Shown: piece after piece, positions 43,686 through 55,880 of the stretch
How positions within the stretch are numbered: the first letter of the stretch is position 1
Layout: each line of letters begins with the position of its first letter
From: Stomoxys calcitrans
Taxonomy: Eukaryota > Arthropoda > Insecta > Diptera > Muscidae
DNA: 64,000 nucleotides
Assembly (NCBI RefSeq): GCF_963082655.1
Contig: NC_081553.1
Span: 38,122,242 to 38,186,241, forward strand
Direction: 5' to 3'
The notes under the pieces: generated by a model
Told to the model about the DNA's origin: nothing
The model's input: only the letters and a program-made list of their open reading frames with translations
The model's database searches: none
Made by a program: the position numbers and the translations under genes

Positions 43686-44977
43686 TTATTTTAGTCCCGC
43701 CATCGTAATTAATACAAAGGAGTTTTTCTTTTTATGAAATAAACTACAAATCAACACCTTGTGTCATGACACGACGCATTTTCCACTATGACTGTGACAA
43801 AATGACGCCTTGCCTCTTTGGCAACATTGATTTAGTACTACCAACAATCGCTTTGTATGGATTCCATTTTCGTGACTATAATGTCAGTGCAATGTGATCT
43901 GCAGTTAAAAAAAAATATTAAATTGAGTGATATATTTGTAAGATGCGGATACAGGGGTTCGAGGCACAGTGTTGAGATATCACAAAAACAAAAAAAATTA
44001 GGTAAAATGTTTAAGTATAGTGAAGTTACAGTAAAGGAACATTTAGTTCCTATCCATTGTTGTAACTTCACTTGCCTTTAACAAAAATAAATCCACTAAA
44101 AATGATTCTTAGCCTAATATTTTTCACCTTGATTCCATTGGTTCTGCATTGTCAACCCACTGTGCATCCCCCTCCTGCACTATACACTCATTTAGGATCA
44201 CAAAAATGGCGGTGTGAAGCCGTGCGACATGTATGCGATCATAAATCAAAAATTGTTTATTAGCATGACACATTTATGAGAATTTGATTTCTATTAAAAA
44301 AAGGTATATCGCCCATATCACATTGACAAACACCCAAACGGGCAACAGGAAGGGAAACCAATCACAATGATGATGATGGACAGGCAAAGAAACTGACTCA
44401 CTAAAGCGTACTGCAATGGAAATGGACAGACACAGAGTGACATATGGAAAAAACACACACACAAAATATTTATTTGACAGATGGCACGCGTGCGCAATGA
44501 AAATCATTTTTCATAATTCATTAAAAAACATTCGATCGTTTTTAAATCGCCCTCCTGCCTCTTCGGCACTCTCCTGGTTTTTTGTATTGTTTGAATTTTT
44601 TTAGGCAATGTTGGACAAATGAAGTATGACTATGCAAAAAAGTACCAGAAAACATACGCAATGGTCGAAGAAAAATGGAAAAATGATTTGGGGAAAAGTT
44701 TTTTCTTTGCTTAGACATGTCTACGAGTATTGCCAGATAATTGGCTGTGAGTTCTTTCAATTGAAAGGCTTTGTTGCCAAGATGACATCTCAATGGGAGA
44801 GTTATTCTAATGTAGATGTATCATTTATGGTCTCTTAGACCTCCATTGTTCACACCAAAGGCACTGATGTTGTGTCAAAAAATCATCAAATTATCAAAAA
44901 TGCCGACCAAGAGGTAGGAACAAAAACGGAAAATTGGTTTTAAATATTGGAAATATTTGTGAAGATCTATTGTAGTA
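43686..44977. other. Unique island
   Basis: AT-rich, without recognised repeats. It holds one open frame with a signal-peptide-like start at 44102-44263 (listed separately). Otherwise I see nothing. Confidence 0.45.
44102..44263 (+). CDS. Speculative small secreted peptide ORF
   Basis: A 53-codon frame starting at an ATG in an A-rich context (CTAAAAATGATT, acceptable for fly initiation). It begins MILSLIFFTLIPLVLHCQPT, which looks like a signal peptide with cleavage near Cys-Gln. A short tail follows with Pro-rich (VHPPPALY) and Cys-containing (WRCEAVRHVCDH) parts, then a stop. The longer frame from 44072 adds ten residues. I recognise no family. There is no visible TATA box, splice site or clear AATAAA downstream, and a chance ORF of this size is common in such DNA. 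Confidence 0.15.
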   Translation: MILSLIFFTLIPLVLHCQPTVHPPPALYTHLGSQKWRCEAVRHVCDHKSKIVY

Positions 44978-45331
44978 TTTTTATACCTGACACCATAGGA
45001 TGGGGGTATACTAATTTCGTCATTCTGTTTGTAACTACTCGAAATATTCGTCTGAGACCCCATAAAGTATATATATTCTTGATCGTCGTGACATTTTATG
45101 TCCAACTAGCCATGTCCGTCCGTCCGTCTTCCCGTCCGTCCGTCTGTCTGTCGAAAGCACGCTCACTTTCGAAGGAGTAAAGCTAGCTGCTTGAAATTTG
45201 GCACAAATACCTCTTATTGGTGTAGGTCGGTTGGGATTGTAAATGGGCCAAATCGGTCTATGTTTTGATGTAGCTGCCATATAAACCGATCTTGGGTTTT
45301 GATTTCTTGAGCCTCTAGAGGGCGCAATTCT
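44978..45331 (+). mobile_element. HINE-B 5' part
   Basis: Head TTTTTATACCTGACACCAT, core AAAGTATATATATTCTTGAT, GTCY tract with an interruption (GTCCGTCCGTCTTCCCGTCC), leader and one unit up to GAGGGCGCAATTCTC. It then changes abruptly to HINE-A2 GTCY-region sequence at about 45332. Confidence 0.8.
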
Positions 45332-46117
45332 CAGACGATTTAACGATGTCCGTGTGTCTGTCCGTCCGTCGATTGTAATCACTCTACAGCCTTCAAACGT
45401 TGAGATATTGAACTGAAATTTGGCACGGATACGTCTCTTTCATGCACGTTGGTTAAGTTCTTGAACGGGGTAAATCGGACCATATTTGGATATAGCTGCT
45501 ATATAGACCGAGTTTCCAATAAAGGGTCTAATGCCCATAAAAACTTAATTTTTCATCCGATTTTGCTGAAATTTGAATGAATATTTCAAGGTTTCCCGAT
45601 AACTGACTCAAATATGGGTCAGATCGGACTATATTGAGATATTGCTGCCATATAGACCGATCTACCGATAAGGGGTCTGAAGCCAATAAAAGCTTTATTT
45701 ATTACCCGATTTCGCTGAAATTTAAAGCAGTGGCTTATTTAAAGCCTCCCGACATCTGACATAAATATGGTTCAGATCGGATTATATTTAGATATAGCTA
45801 CCATATAGACCGATCTCCCGACAAAGTGTCTGAAGGTCAAACAGTGGGTTATTTTAAGCCTCCCGACTTCTGACCTAAATATGGTTCAGATCGGATTATA
45901 TTTAGATATAGTTGCCATATAGACCGATCTCCCGATAGAGGATCTGAAGGCCACAAAATCTTTATTTTTCATCCGATTTCGCTGAAATTTAGAATGGTTC
46001 CCAGTTTTAAGCCTCCCAATATCTGATCTAAATATGGTACAGATCGGGCCACATTTAGATACAGCTGTCATATAGACCGATCTACCGATAAAGGGTTTGA
46101 AGCTCATAAAAGCTTTA
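45332..46117 (+). mobile_element. Outer HINE-A2, left part
   Basis: Begins in the A2 head (AGACGATTTAACGATGTCCG), GTCY tract GTGTCTGTCCGTCCGTC, leader and about five units (TAAAGGGTCTAATGCCCATA, CTCCCGACATCTGACAT). Broken at AAAAGCTTTA by a complete HINE-B. It resumes at 47319. Confidence 0.78.
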
Positions 46118-47318
46118 TTATACCCTCCACCATAAGATGGGGGGTATACTAATTTCGTCATTCTGTTTGTAACTACTCGAAATATTCGTCGTCTTCCCCA
46201 TCAAGTATATATATTCTTGATCGTCGTGACATTTTATGTCGATCTAGTCATGTCCGTCCGTCTGTCCGTCCGTCCATCCGTCCGTCCGTCCGTCCGTCCG
46301 TCTGTCTGTCGAAAGCACGCTAACTTCCGAAGGAGTAAAGCTAGCCGCTTGAAATTTTGCACAAATACTTCTTATTAGTGTAGGTCGGTTGGTATTGTAA
46401 ATGGGCCATATCGGTCCATGTTTTGATATAGCTGCCATATAAACCGATCTTGGGTCTTGACTTCTTGAGCCTCTAGAGTGCGCAATTCTTATCCGATTGC
46501 AATGAATTTTTGCACGACGTGTTTTGTTATGATATCCAACAACTGCGCCAAGTATAGTTCAAATCGGTCCATAACCTGATATAGCTGCCATATAAACCGA
46601 TCTTGGGTCTTGACTTCTTGAGCCTGTAGACGGCACAATTCTTATCCGATTTGAATGAAATTTTGCACGACGTGTTTTGTTATGATATCCAACAACTGTG
46701 CCAAGTATGGTTGAAATCGGTCGATAACCTGATATAGCTGTCATATAAACAGATCTGGGGATTTGACTTCTTGAGCTTTTAGAGGGCGCAATTCCTATCC
46801 GATTTGGCTGAAATTTTGCATGACGTATTTTATTTTTACTTTTAACAACTGTGTCAAATAAGGTTCAAATCGGTTCATAACCTGATATAGCTGCCATATA
46901 AACCGATCTGGGATCTTGACTTCTTGACCCCTAGAGGTCGCAATTATTATCCGATATGCCTGAAATTTTGTACGACGGATCCTCTCATGACCATCAACAA
47001 ACGTGATTATAATGGTCTGAATCGTTCTATAGCCCGATACAGATCCCATATAAATCGTTCTCTCTATTTTACTTCGTGAGCCCCAATGGGCGCAATTCTT
47101 ATACGAATTGGCTGACATTTTACACAGGTCTCCAACATATAATTTAATTGTGGTCCGAATCGGACCATATGTTGATATCGTTTTAATAGCACAGCAACTC
47201 TTTTCTTATATCTTTTTTTGCCTAAGAAGAGATGCCGGGAAAAGAACTCGACAAATGCAATCCATTGTGGAGGGTATATAAGATTCGGCCCGGCCGAACT
47301 TAGCACGCTTTTACTTGT
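46118..47318 (+). mobile_element. Complete HINE-B nested in HINE-A2 (reference B copy)
   Basis: Head TTATACCCTCCACCATAAG, core AAGTATATATATTCTTGATC, a long GTCC/GTCT tract (46251-46310) and leader (GAAAGCACGCTAACTTCCG, GGAGTAAAGCTAGCCGC). Five to six units follow. The 3' end has TTGTGGAGGGTATATAAGAT, a perfect hairpin and TTAGCACGCTTTTACTTGT. The head CCCTCCAC pairs with the 3' GTGGAGGG. Confidence 0.88.
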
Positions 47319-47605
47319 TTTTTTAACTAATTTGGCTAAAATTTGAAACAGTGAGTTATTTTTCGCCCCCTGATAACCGACCTAAATGAGGTTCAGATCG
47401 GATTATATTTAGATATAGCAGCCATATAGACCGATCTACCGATAAGGGGTCTTAAGCCAATAAAAGCTTAATATATTACCCGATTTCGCTGAAATTTTAA
47501 ACAGTGAGTTTTTCTGAGCCTCACGATATCCGACCTTAATATGGTTCAGATCGGTTTATAATTGGATACATCTGCCAAAGAGATCAATATTTTGTTCTAC
47601 AAAAT
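47319..47605 (+). mobile_element. Outer HINE-A2, right part
   Basis: Resumes with CTAATTTGGCTAAAATTTG and two units (AGATATAGCAGCCATATAGA, ATTACCCGATTTCGC). It ends in CAAAGAGATCAATATTTTG without a hairpin, where the C2 element starts. Confidence 0.7.
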
Positions 47606-48925
47606 ATTGATCTCTGTCTGTCTGCCCGTCCGTCTGTCTGTCTGTCCATCCGTCTGTCTGTCCGTCTGTCTGTGTTAATTTGTGTACAAACTACAGGTCG
47701 TAATTTTTATCCGATCGTCTTCAAATTTGGTATGGGCATGTTTTTCGGCCTAGAGATGAAACCTATTGAAATTGGAAAAAATCGGTTAAGATTTGGATAT
47801 AGCTTCCATATATATGTTCGTCCGATTTGCAGTAATATGCAATAAAATGGTCATTTGTCAACCGATTCTCTCGAAATTTGGCAAGAAGGATTTTATTATG
47901 ACTCTCAATATAACGGGAGAATTTATATAGAAATCGGTTTAGATTTGGATATAGCTTCCATATATATGTTCGTCCGATTTGCAGTAATACAGCAATAAAA
48001 TGGTCATTTGTTAACCGATTCTCACGAAATTTGGCTGGAAGGATTTTCTTATGACTCTCGATATTAAAAGAAATCGGTTCAGATTTGGATATAGCTCCCA
48101 TATATATTTTCGTCTCATTTGCAGTAATAATGCAAAAAATGGTCATTGGTTAACCGATTATCTAGAAATTCGTCAGGAAGTTTTTTTTATGACTTCCAAT
48201 ATTACTGGTGAATATTGTAGAAATCGGTTCAGATTTGGATATAGCTCCCATATATATGTTCGTCCGATTTGCAGTAATAATGCAATAAAATTGTCATTTG
48301 TTGACCTATTCTCTCGAAATTTGGTAGGAGGGATTTTCTTATGACTTCCAATATAATTGGTGAATTTCATAGAAATCGGTTCAGATTTGGATATAGCTCC
48401 CATATATATGTTAGTCCGATTTGCAGTAATAATGCAATAAAATGGTCATTTGTTAACCGATTCTCTCGAAATTTTTCAGGAAGGATTTTCTTATGACTCC
48501 CAATATAACTGGTGAATTTTATAGAAATCGGTTCCGATTTAGGTATAGCTCACATAATTATATATCACCCGATTTTCACTCCTTGACCCACTGCAAGCGC
48601 ATTTATTGTCCAATCTTCCCATAATTTTGTACAACGATTTCCGCGACACATTCCACAATATCCATTAAGTTTGATCGAAATCGCATTGGATTTAGATATA
48701 ACTCCCATCTCCCGTCATTTGTCAACCGTAGTTATTACATTTTGAATATATTTGCTTTGCTCGAAATTTGATACAGTAATTTTAATGACCTATCTGAATA
48801 CATCCGCCAAGGTCCATCAAAATTGGTTTAGAATTAGATATAGTCCCACTTTTGTATTTAAAGGGTAGGTGTAGGGTATTATAAAGTCGGAATTGCCCAC
48901 CGAATTTTGCCTTTCCTTACTGGTT
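47606..48925 (+). mobile_element. HINE-C2
   Basis: Starts at a long GTCT/GTCC tract (47611-47674) with no head. About six units follow (GGTTCAGATTTGGATATAG, CTCCCATATATATGTTCGTC, GATTTGCAGTAATAATGC, AACCGATTCTCTCGAAATTT) at 140-152-bp spacing. The 3' end is GTAGGTGTAGGGTATTATAA, an imperfect hairpin (AAGTCGGAATTGCCCACCGA) and TTTTGCCTTTCCTTACTGGTT. Related to HINE-C by its terminus but with a different unit. Confidence 0.75.
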
Positions 48926-49891
48926 ACTTGTTGTTATTTGAGTTTTTGCCATAATCGCCTGTTCTTTCACTTATTTTATAATTGTATCTGCCTATTGGCC
49001 TTCACTACAATGTTTCATTTCACTTTGGGAGTTTTGAAATCAAGCAATTCCGCACACAATACTTAAATTGTAAACAAAAACTTTTTCTCATATTTTTGTA
49101 GGAAAATTTATTTACCACTTCACTTCAATATGTTTGCGATCGTCTAAGTAATTGCTTGGCATGAATTATCACTGGCGCCAAGATTTGAGAAATTATTTCC
49201 TGGTGGTGAATAAAATGCAAAGGCCTCAAAATTTCTCAACTACAACAAAAACAAAAGTCCAAATCATACAAATCAATTAAGGGCCACAGAAGAACTTATA
49301 TAACACTCCATGCAAGGCAATACGATGCCAGACCCAACTGATCGACATTTATATACAACAATCAAAGAAATATGCATGCCTTGGAATGCTGTTGCTTGAT
49401 ACTGGAAAGAGTTGTTATAAAAAATATTGCCAACTTTGGCAATTTGTTTAGATTTTTCTAAATATTCTTCAACACTTCTTTCAATGTGGCCATATTTCAA
49501 TACAAACTAACATCGTTGAAGAACAAAAACAAAACAAGCGAACGAACTTATCAAATCGCTTAGCATTGACAAACAATGGGGCGAGGACTTGGCCAAGGTG
49601 TCTGCTGCAGGACGGACATCACAGCCGCCAATGACTGACGACTGACATAGATCACTGAAAATGAATTGAATGAAATGGAATGAGTGAAATGAAATGAAAT
49701 GATTAAGTATGTGTTATGTTAAGGCGGCCATAAATTGATAGCTTATTTATTGGCGCTTTTGAGTTGCAAAGTTTTGAAACATGTTAGGTGATGTAGAAGA
49801 TTTATTGACGTTTTGCATAGATTGAATAAATTAAGGAAATCGGTAATTCATATATCTCTCTGACACAACATTTTTTGTTAGATTATAATAG
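48926..49891. other. Unique AT-rich island
   Basis: No gene or mobile element recognised. Contains a degenerate (GAAAT)n/(TGAAA)n stretch at about 49666-49704. Confidence 0.5.
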
Positions 49892-50668
49892 AACAAGTAA
49901 CAAGTAAAAAGGCGTTAAGTTCGGCCGGGCCGAACTTTGGATACCCACCACCTCGGGTATATATGTAAACCACCTTTCATCAAAATCCGGTGAAAATTGC
50001 ATACCTTATGTCCCATAGCAGTTATATCGAAATATGTTCCGATCTAGACCATATACTAATAAGTACAACCATATACGATCTGAACAATATACGACACGGA
50101 TATAAAGCCTAACATAAGTCACTGTGCCAAATTTCAGTGAAATTGGATTGTAAACGCGGCTTTAATGGGACCAAGACTTTAAATCGAGATATCGGCCTAC
50201 ATGGCAGCTATATCCAAATCTGGACCGATTTGGGCCAACTTGCAGAAAAATGTCAAAGAGTTTAACATAACGCACTGTTCCAAATTTCAGCGAAATCGGA
50301 TAATAAATGCGCCTTTTATGAGCCTGAGACCCTAAATCGGAGAATCGGTGTATATGGCAGCTATATTCAAATCTGGACCGATCCGGGCCAAATTGGCGAA
50401 GGATGTCGAAGTCCCTAACATAATTCAATGTCCCAAATTTCAGCAAAATCGCATAAAAAATGTGGTTTTTATGGGTCTAAGACACCAAATTGGCCGATCG
50501 GTCTATATGGGGGCTATATCAAGATATAGTCCGATAAAGCCCATCTTCGAACTTAACCTGCTTATGGACAAAAAAAGAATCTGTTCAAAGTTTCAGCTCA
50601 ATATCTCTATTTTTAAAGACTGTAGCGTGATTTCAACAGACAGACGGACAGACGGGAGGACATGTCAA
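49892..50668 (-). mobile_element. HINE-A without head
   Basis: Antisense 3' end with a doubled tail (AACAAGTAACAAGTAAAAAG), perfect hairpin and ACCCACCACCTCGGG. Three units, leader CTTAACCTGCTT and the reversed GTCY tract (CAGACAGACGGACAGACGGG) follow. It switches to HINE-B2 units right after CATGTCAATC. Confidence 0.82.
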
Positions 50669-51331
50669 TCAAATCAAATCGGGAGATCAGTTTATATGGG
50701 AGCTATATCAGGTTATAGACCGATTTGAACCATACTTGGTACACTTATTGGAAGTCGTAGCAAACCGCCACAAGCAAAATTTAAGCCAAAACGGATGAAA
50801 ATTGTGGCTTCCAGGGGCTCAAGAAGTCAAATCGCGAGATCGGTTTGTATGGGAGCTATGTCAGGTTATAGACCGATTTGGACCGTAGTTGGCACAGTTA
50901 TTGGAAGTCATAATAGAACACTACACGCTCAATTTCAGCCAAATCCGATGAAAATTGTGGCTTCCAGGGGCTCAAGAAGTCAAATTGAAAGATCGGTTTA
51001 TATGGAAGCTATATCAGGTTAAAGACCGATTAGGTCTTTAACGTACTTGGCACAGTTGTTGAAAATCATAACAAAACACTACAAGTAAAATTTTAGCCAA
51101 ATTGCGGGTTCCGGGGGCTCAAGAATCAAATCAGGAGATCGGTTAATATGGGAACTATGTCTTAATCTGTACCGATATATATCCGATATACCGATAATAT
51201 TAAGTATCTGTGCAAAATTTCAAGCGGCTAGATTTACGCGCTCAACCTCCGTCGTGATTTCGACAGACGGAAGAACGGACAAGGCTAGACCGACTCAGAA
51301 TGTCGAGACGATCTAGAATATATATACTTTA
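50669..51331 (-). mobile_element. HINE-B2, left part
   Basis: Four units (ATCAGGTTATAGACCGATTT, GGCTTCCAGGGGCTCAAG), leader (TTCAAGCGGCTAGATTTACG), reversed GTCY relic (GACAGACGGAAGAACGGAC) and the core up to TATATATACTTTA, where element D is inserted. It resumes at 52649. Confidence 0.8.
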
Positions 51332-52648
51332 CTAGCTGACCCGGGCTCGCTCTGCTGCGCCTTCTTTTACTTTATATGGAAAAAAAGTTTCCTTGAAATA
51401 TTTATTTTCGACAATAAAAGATCTTTTAGGGAAATACCATGCTAACTTGTCTAACAGTTAACAACAACAATAAAAGTGCCTTTATCTGAATCCCGTATGA
51501 TCTCTATTGGCCTACGAATTTAAGTTTTGATGTAAGGTGTACTCCATTCTTGAAATACTTCATTTCAGGCCGATATTCTCATGATGTCTGATTTAGTGGT
51601 GTCTTCGGATGAGAGGTGGTCCCCCAGATACTTGGCACTGAAAAAACATCAGCATCGTGCCCTTCTCTCAAATACCATTTATTTAAAACCTATGTGAGTT
51701 GGCCTTGAAAATATATATCGGATTTGTGTTCCACTTTAAAAACCCTCTAATTTGAGCCTCATATTGCAATAGTCAGAAAATACTTACTATTTGGGTGGTG
51801 TTGTTGGGGTGGGGTGGCCCCATAGTCACTTTTCCCGAATATTGATATCAATTTCGTGCTTTACTCCCAAAGACCTTTCATTTGAGCCCCATATTGCTAT
51901 GGTCGTAAATTTGTCTCCTTTGGGGATGTTTTTGGTGAGAGGCGGCTCCCCAAACACTTGGTCCCATATTCAGATATCAGATTCGTATTCTACATTCAAA
52001 TACCTCTTATTTAAGCCCCATATTCCCATGGTCAGTAAATAAGTCCTGCTTGGGGGGTGTTTTGGGGAAGGGGTGGACCCCCAGAAACTTGGTCCCACAT
52101 TTGGATATCAAATTCGCATTCTACTCGCAAATACCTTTCATTTGAGTCCCATATTGCCACGGTCGGTAAATATGTCCGATTTAGTGGTGTTTTGGGGCTT
52201 GGGGTGGTCCCCCTAGCACTTGGTCCGCCAATTGGATATCAGATACGTTTTCTTATCCTAAATACCCTACATTTGAGTCCCATATTGTCGTGATTGGTCT
52301 AAATATATGTTTGGTAGGTTTTAGGGTGGGGCGGCCCCCCTAGGTACCCCATCCGAAATTTGGATACCAAATTTTTAGTTTTTGAGTACCATATGAGAGC
52401 ACACAAAATTTCGCTTAAATCGCACCACCCATATCCGTGATCTGACGTTTCTGAAAATAAGGGTTAGGGGAGGGTCCGCCCCCCTTCAGATATCAAAAAA
52501 TTTAGTAAACTATTTTCACCACGGATTCATTATGCACCATCTGTGAAAATTTCAAGAAAATCGGTTCAACCGTTTCCGAGTCTATAAGGGACACACAAAC
52601 ATACAAACAAACCTACAAACAAACACAAATTGTTTTTTATATATAAGA
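51332..52648 (+). mobile_element. Element D (reference copy) inserted in a HINE core
   Basis: 5' end CTAGCTGACCCGGGCTCGC with TGCTGCGCCTTCTTTTACTT. About five units at 129-131-bp spacing (TTTGAGCCCCATATTGCTAT at 51881, related motifs at 52010, 52141, 52272). A non-repeated 3' region follows (AGAGCACACAAAATTTCGC, CGCACCACCCATATCCGTG) with ATCGGTTCAACCGTTTCCGA, CAAACAAACCTACAAACAAA and a TTATATATAAGA end. The flanks TACTTTA and TGGGGTC rejoin to the normal HINE core. No target duplication is evident. It is non-coding, and the class is unknown. The 3' motif resembles the ends of several insect non-LTR-derived repeats. Confidence 0.75.
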
Positions 52649-52733
52649 TGGGGTCTTAGACGACTATTTCGGGGTGCTATAAACGGAAAGATTTGATGAG
52701 TAGTACCCCATCCTATCGTGGTGGGTATAAAAA
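52649..52733 (-). mobile_element. HINE-B2, head
   Basis: TGGGGTCTTAGACGACTATT, then CCCATCCTATCGTGGTGGG and TATAAAAA. Together with 50669-51331 this gives a B2 head interrupted by element D. Confidence 0.78.
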
Positions 52734-55040
52734 TGATGTTAAGTTCGGCCGGGCCGAAATATGGATACCACGCATAAACCACCATTTGTCAAAATCCTGT
52801 AAAATATGAATAATTCATGCCTCCATAGCAACTATATCGAAATATGGTCCGATTTAGGCCAAATTCCGCACGGACATTGAGCAGCCAAATGAGTACAAGT
52901 CATTGTTAAATTTTGAAAAATAAAATATTTTTCTTTTTGGTAGCTATATCTAAATATGAACCTATCTGAAGCATATACGACATGGATGTCGAAAAGCCTA
53001 ACATAAGTCACTGTTTCGAATTAAAATCGGACAATAAATGCGCCTTTTATGGGCCAAAGACCTTAAATCGAGAGATCGGTCTATATTGCAGCTTTATCCC
53101 AATCTGAACCGATCTGGGCCAAAATGAAGAAAGATGTCGAAGAGCCTAACACAACTCACTGTCCTAATTTTCAGCAAAATCGGATAATAAATGTGGCTTT
53201 TATGGGCTCAAGGTCCTAAATCGGCGGATCAGTCAATATAACTGCGCCTTTTATGAGCCCAAAACCTTAAATCGAGAGATAAGTCTATATGGCAGTTAAA
53301 TCCAAATCAGACCCGATCTGGGGCAAATTTCAGAAAGATGTTGAAGGGCCTAACACAACTCAATGTCCCAAATTTCGCTGAAATCGGACCATAAATGTTC
53401 CTATTATGGTCACAAAACCTTAAATCGAGAGATCGGTCTATATGACAGCTATATCCAAATCTGGACCGATCTGGCACAAATCGAGGAATATGTCGAAGGT
53501 TCTTACGTAACTCATTGTCCCAAATTTCGGCGAAATCGGACAATAAATACGCCTTTTATGGGCCCAAGACTTTAAATCGAGAGATCAATCTATACGGCAG
53601 CTATATAGAAATCTGTCCCAATCTGGGTAAAATTCAAAAAGACGTAGAAGGGTCTAAAACAACTCACCGTCCCGAATTTCGGTGAAATCGGACAATAAAT
53701 GCTCCTTTTATGGGCCCAAGATCTTAAATCGAGAGATCAATCTATATGGCAGCTATATAGAAATCTGTCCCGATCTGGGCCAAACTCCAGAAGAATGTTG
53801 AAGGGCTTAACACAACTCAATGTCCCAAATTTCGGCGGAATCGGACAATAATTGCGCTTTTTATGGACCCAAAACCTTAAATCGAGAGATCGGTCTATAT
53901 GACACCTATATTCAAATATGGACCCATCGGGGCCAAATTGCAGCAAGATGTCGAGGGTCCTAACGCCCAAGATCTTAAATCGAGAGATCGGTCTACATGG
54001 CAGCTATATACAAATCTGGACCGATCTGGGCCAAATTGAGGAAGTATGCCGAAAGGCCTAACACAACTCACTAAATTTCAGCAAAATCGGATAATAAATG
54101 TGGATTTTACGGGCCCAAAACCTATAATCGAGATATCGATCTATATGGCAGCTATATCCAAATCTGGACCGATCGGGCACAAATCGAAGAATATGTCGAA
54201 GGTTCTTACGTAACTCATTGTCCCAAATTTCGGCGAAAAATTTCGGCCTTTTATGGGCCCAAGGCTTTAAATCGAGAGATCAATCTATATGACAGCTATA
54301 TCCAAATCTGGACAGATCGGAGCAAAATTCCAAAAAGACGTCGAAGGGTCTAAAACAACTCATTGTCCCAAATTTCGGCGAAATCGGACAATAAATGCGC
54401 CTTTTATGGGCCCAAGATCTTAAATCGAGAGATCGGTCTACATGGCAGCTATATTCAAATCTGGACCGATCGGGGCCAAATTGAAAAAGTATGTCGAAGG
54501 GCCTAACACAACTCACTGTCCCAAATTTCAGCAAAATCGGACAATAAATGTGGCTTTTACGGGCCCAAAACCTTAAATCGAGATATCGGTCTATATGGCA
54601 GCTATATCCAAATCTGGACTAATCTGGGCCAAATCAAAGGAGGATGTCGAAGGGCCAAACACAACTCACCGGGGCCAAATTGTAGATGGATGTCGTGTGG
54701 CCCAACACATCTCACTGTCCTTAATTTCAGCAAATTCGGATAATAAATGAGGATTTTTTGGGCCTAAGGCCGATCTTTGGATCGGTCTATATAAGGTCTA
54801 TATCAAGATATTATCCAATATAGCCTATCTTCGAACTTAACCTGCTTATGGAAAATAAAGGGTCTTTCAGGCTCAAAGTTTCAGCCCAATATCTCTATTT
54901 TCAAAGACTGTAGTGTGATTTCAACGGACGGATGGACATGTCTGGGTGATACCTATAGGGTCGGAAATGGATATTTCGATATGTTTCAAGTGGAAATAAA
55001 AAATGAATCTACCCCCATCGTTCGGTGGTGCGTATAAAAA
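52734..55040 (-). mobile_element. HINE-A, nearly complete
   Basis: Antisense hairpin end (GATGTTAAGTTCGGCCGGG), a degraded subterminal repeat (ATACCACGCATAAACCACC), about thirteen units with several internal deletions (for example near 53940-53970 and 54230-54250), leader CTTAACCTGCTTATGG, a much reduced GTCY relic (ACGGACGGATGGACATG) and a head ending GGTGGTGCGTATAAAAA. Long antisense open frames (53307-53543, 54280-54534) read through two units. Confidence 0.83.
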
Positions 55041-55880
55041 AATTTTTTAGGTCCTCTTATTGGAAACCCCGATAGAAGTCACTGTGCAAATTTCAGGCAA
55101 ATCGGATAAAAATTGCGGCCTGTAGGGGCTCCAGAATTAAAATCCGGAGATGGGTTTATATAGGAGTGATATATGAGGTTAAAGTCCTCATCCCAATCGG
55201 ATAATAATTACGTCCTCTTGAGGGTCAGAAAGCAAAATCGAGAGATCGGTGTACATAGGAGCTATATCGGGTTATAAACCGATTTAGACCATTCTTTGCT
55301 TAGTTGTTTGGAAGTCTAGACAAAATACTTCATGCAAAATTTCAGCCAAATCGGATAATAATTGCAACCTCTATTGGCTCAATAAGTCAAGATCTGAGAT
55401 CGGTTTTTAAGGCAGCTATATCAGATTGTGATCCGATTTGAACCAACTTGGCACAGTTGTTGGATATCATAATAAAATACTTCGTGCAAAAATTCATTCA
55501 AATCGGATAAGAATTGCGCCCTATAGAGGCTCAAGAAGTCAAGACCCAAGATCGGTTTATATGACAGCTATATCAGGTTATGAATCGATTTGGACCATAC
55601 TCAGCACAGTGGATGGAAGCCACAACAAAACCTTTCATACAAATTTTCAGCCAAATCGGTTAAGAATTGCTCTCTTTAAAGGCTGAAGAAATTGAGACCG
55701 AAATCGGTTAAGAATTGCTCTCTTTAAAGGCTGAAGAAATTAAGACCAAGATCGGTTTATATGGCAGCTATATCAAAGCATGGGCCGATATGTTCCATTT
55801 TCAATCCCAAACGACCCACTCTAATGGGAACTATTTTGCAAATTTTCAAGCGCCTAACTTGATTGCTTCGACAGATGGAC
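55041..55880 (-). mobile_element. HINE-B2, left part
   Basis: Five units (AATCGGATAAAAATTGCGGC, TTGGATATCATAATAAAATA, AAGTCAAGACCCAAGATCGG). A 45-bp direct repeat (AATCGGTTAAGAATTGCTCT) occurs at about 55654 and 55701. It reaches a GTCY relic (GACAGATGGACGGACATGG), and an endonuclease fragment then interrupts the head. The 3' end is missing. Confidence 0.75.

Noticed and set aside
47763..48344. Open frames of 127 and 97 codons on opposite strands
   Set aside because: Both are read-through of HINE-C2 units and repeat with the unit.
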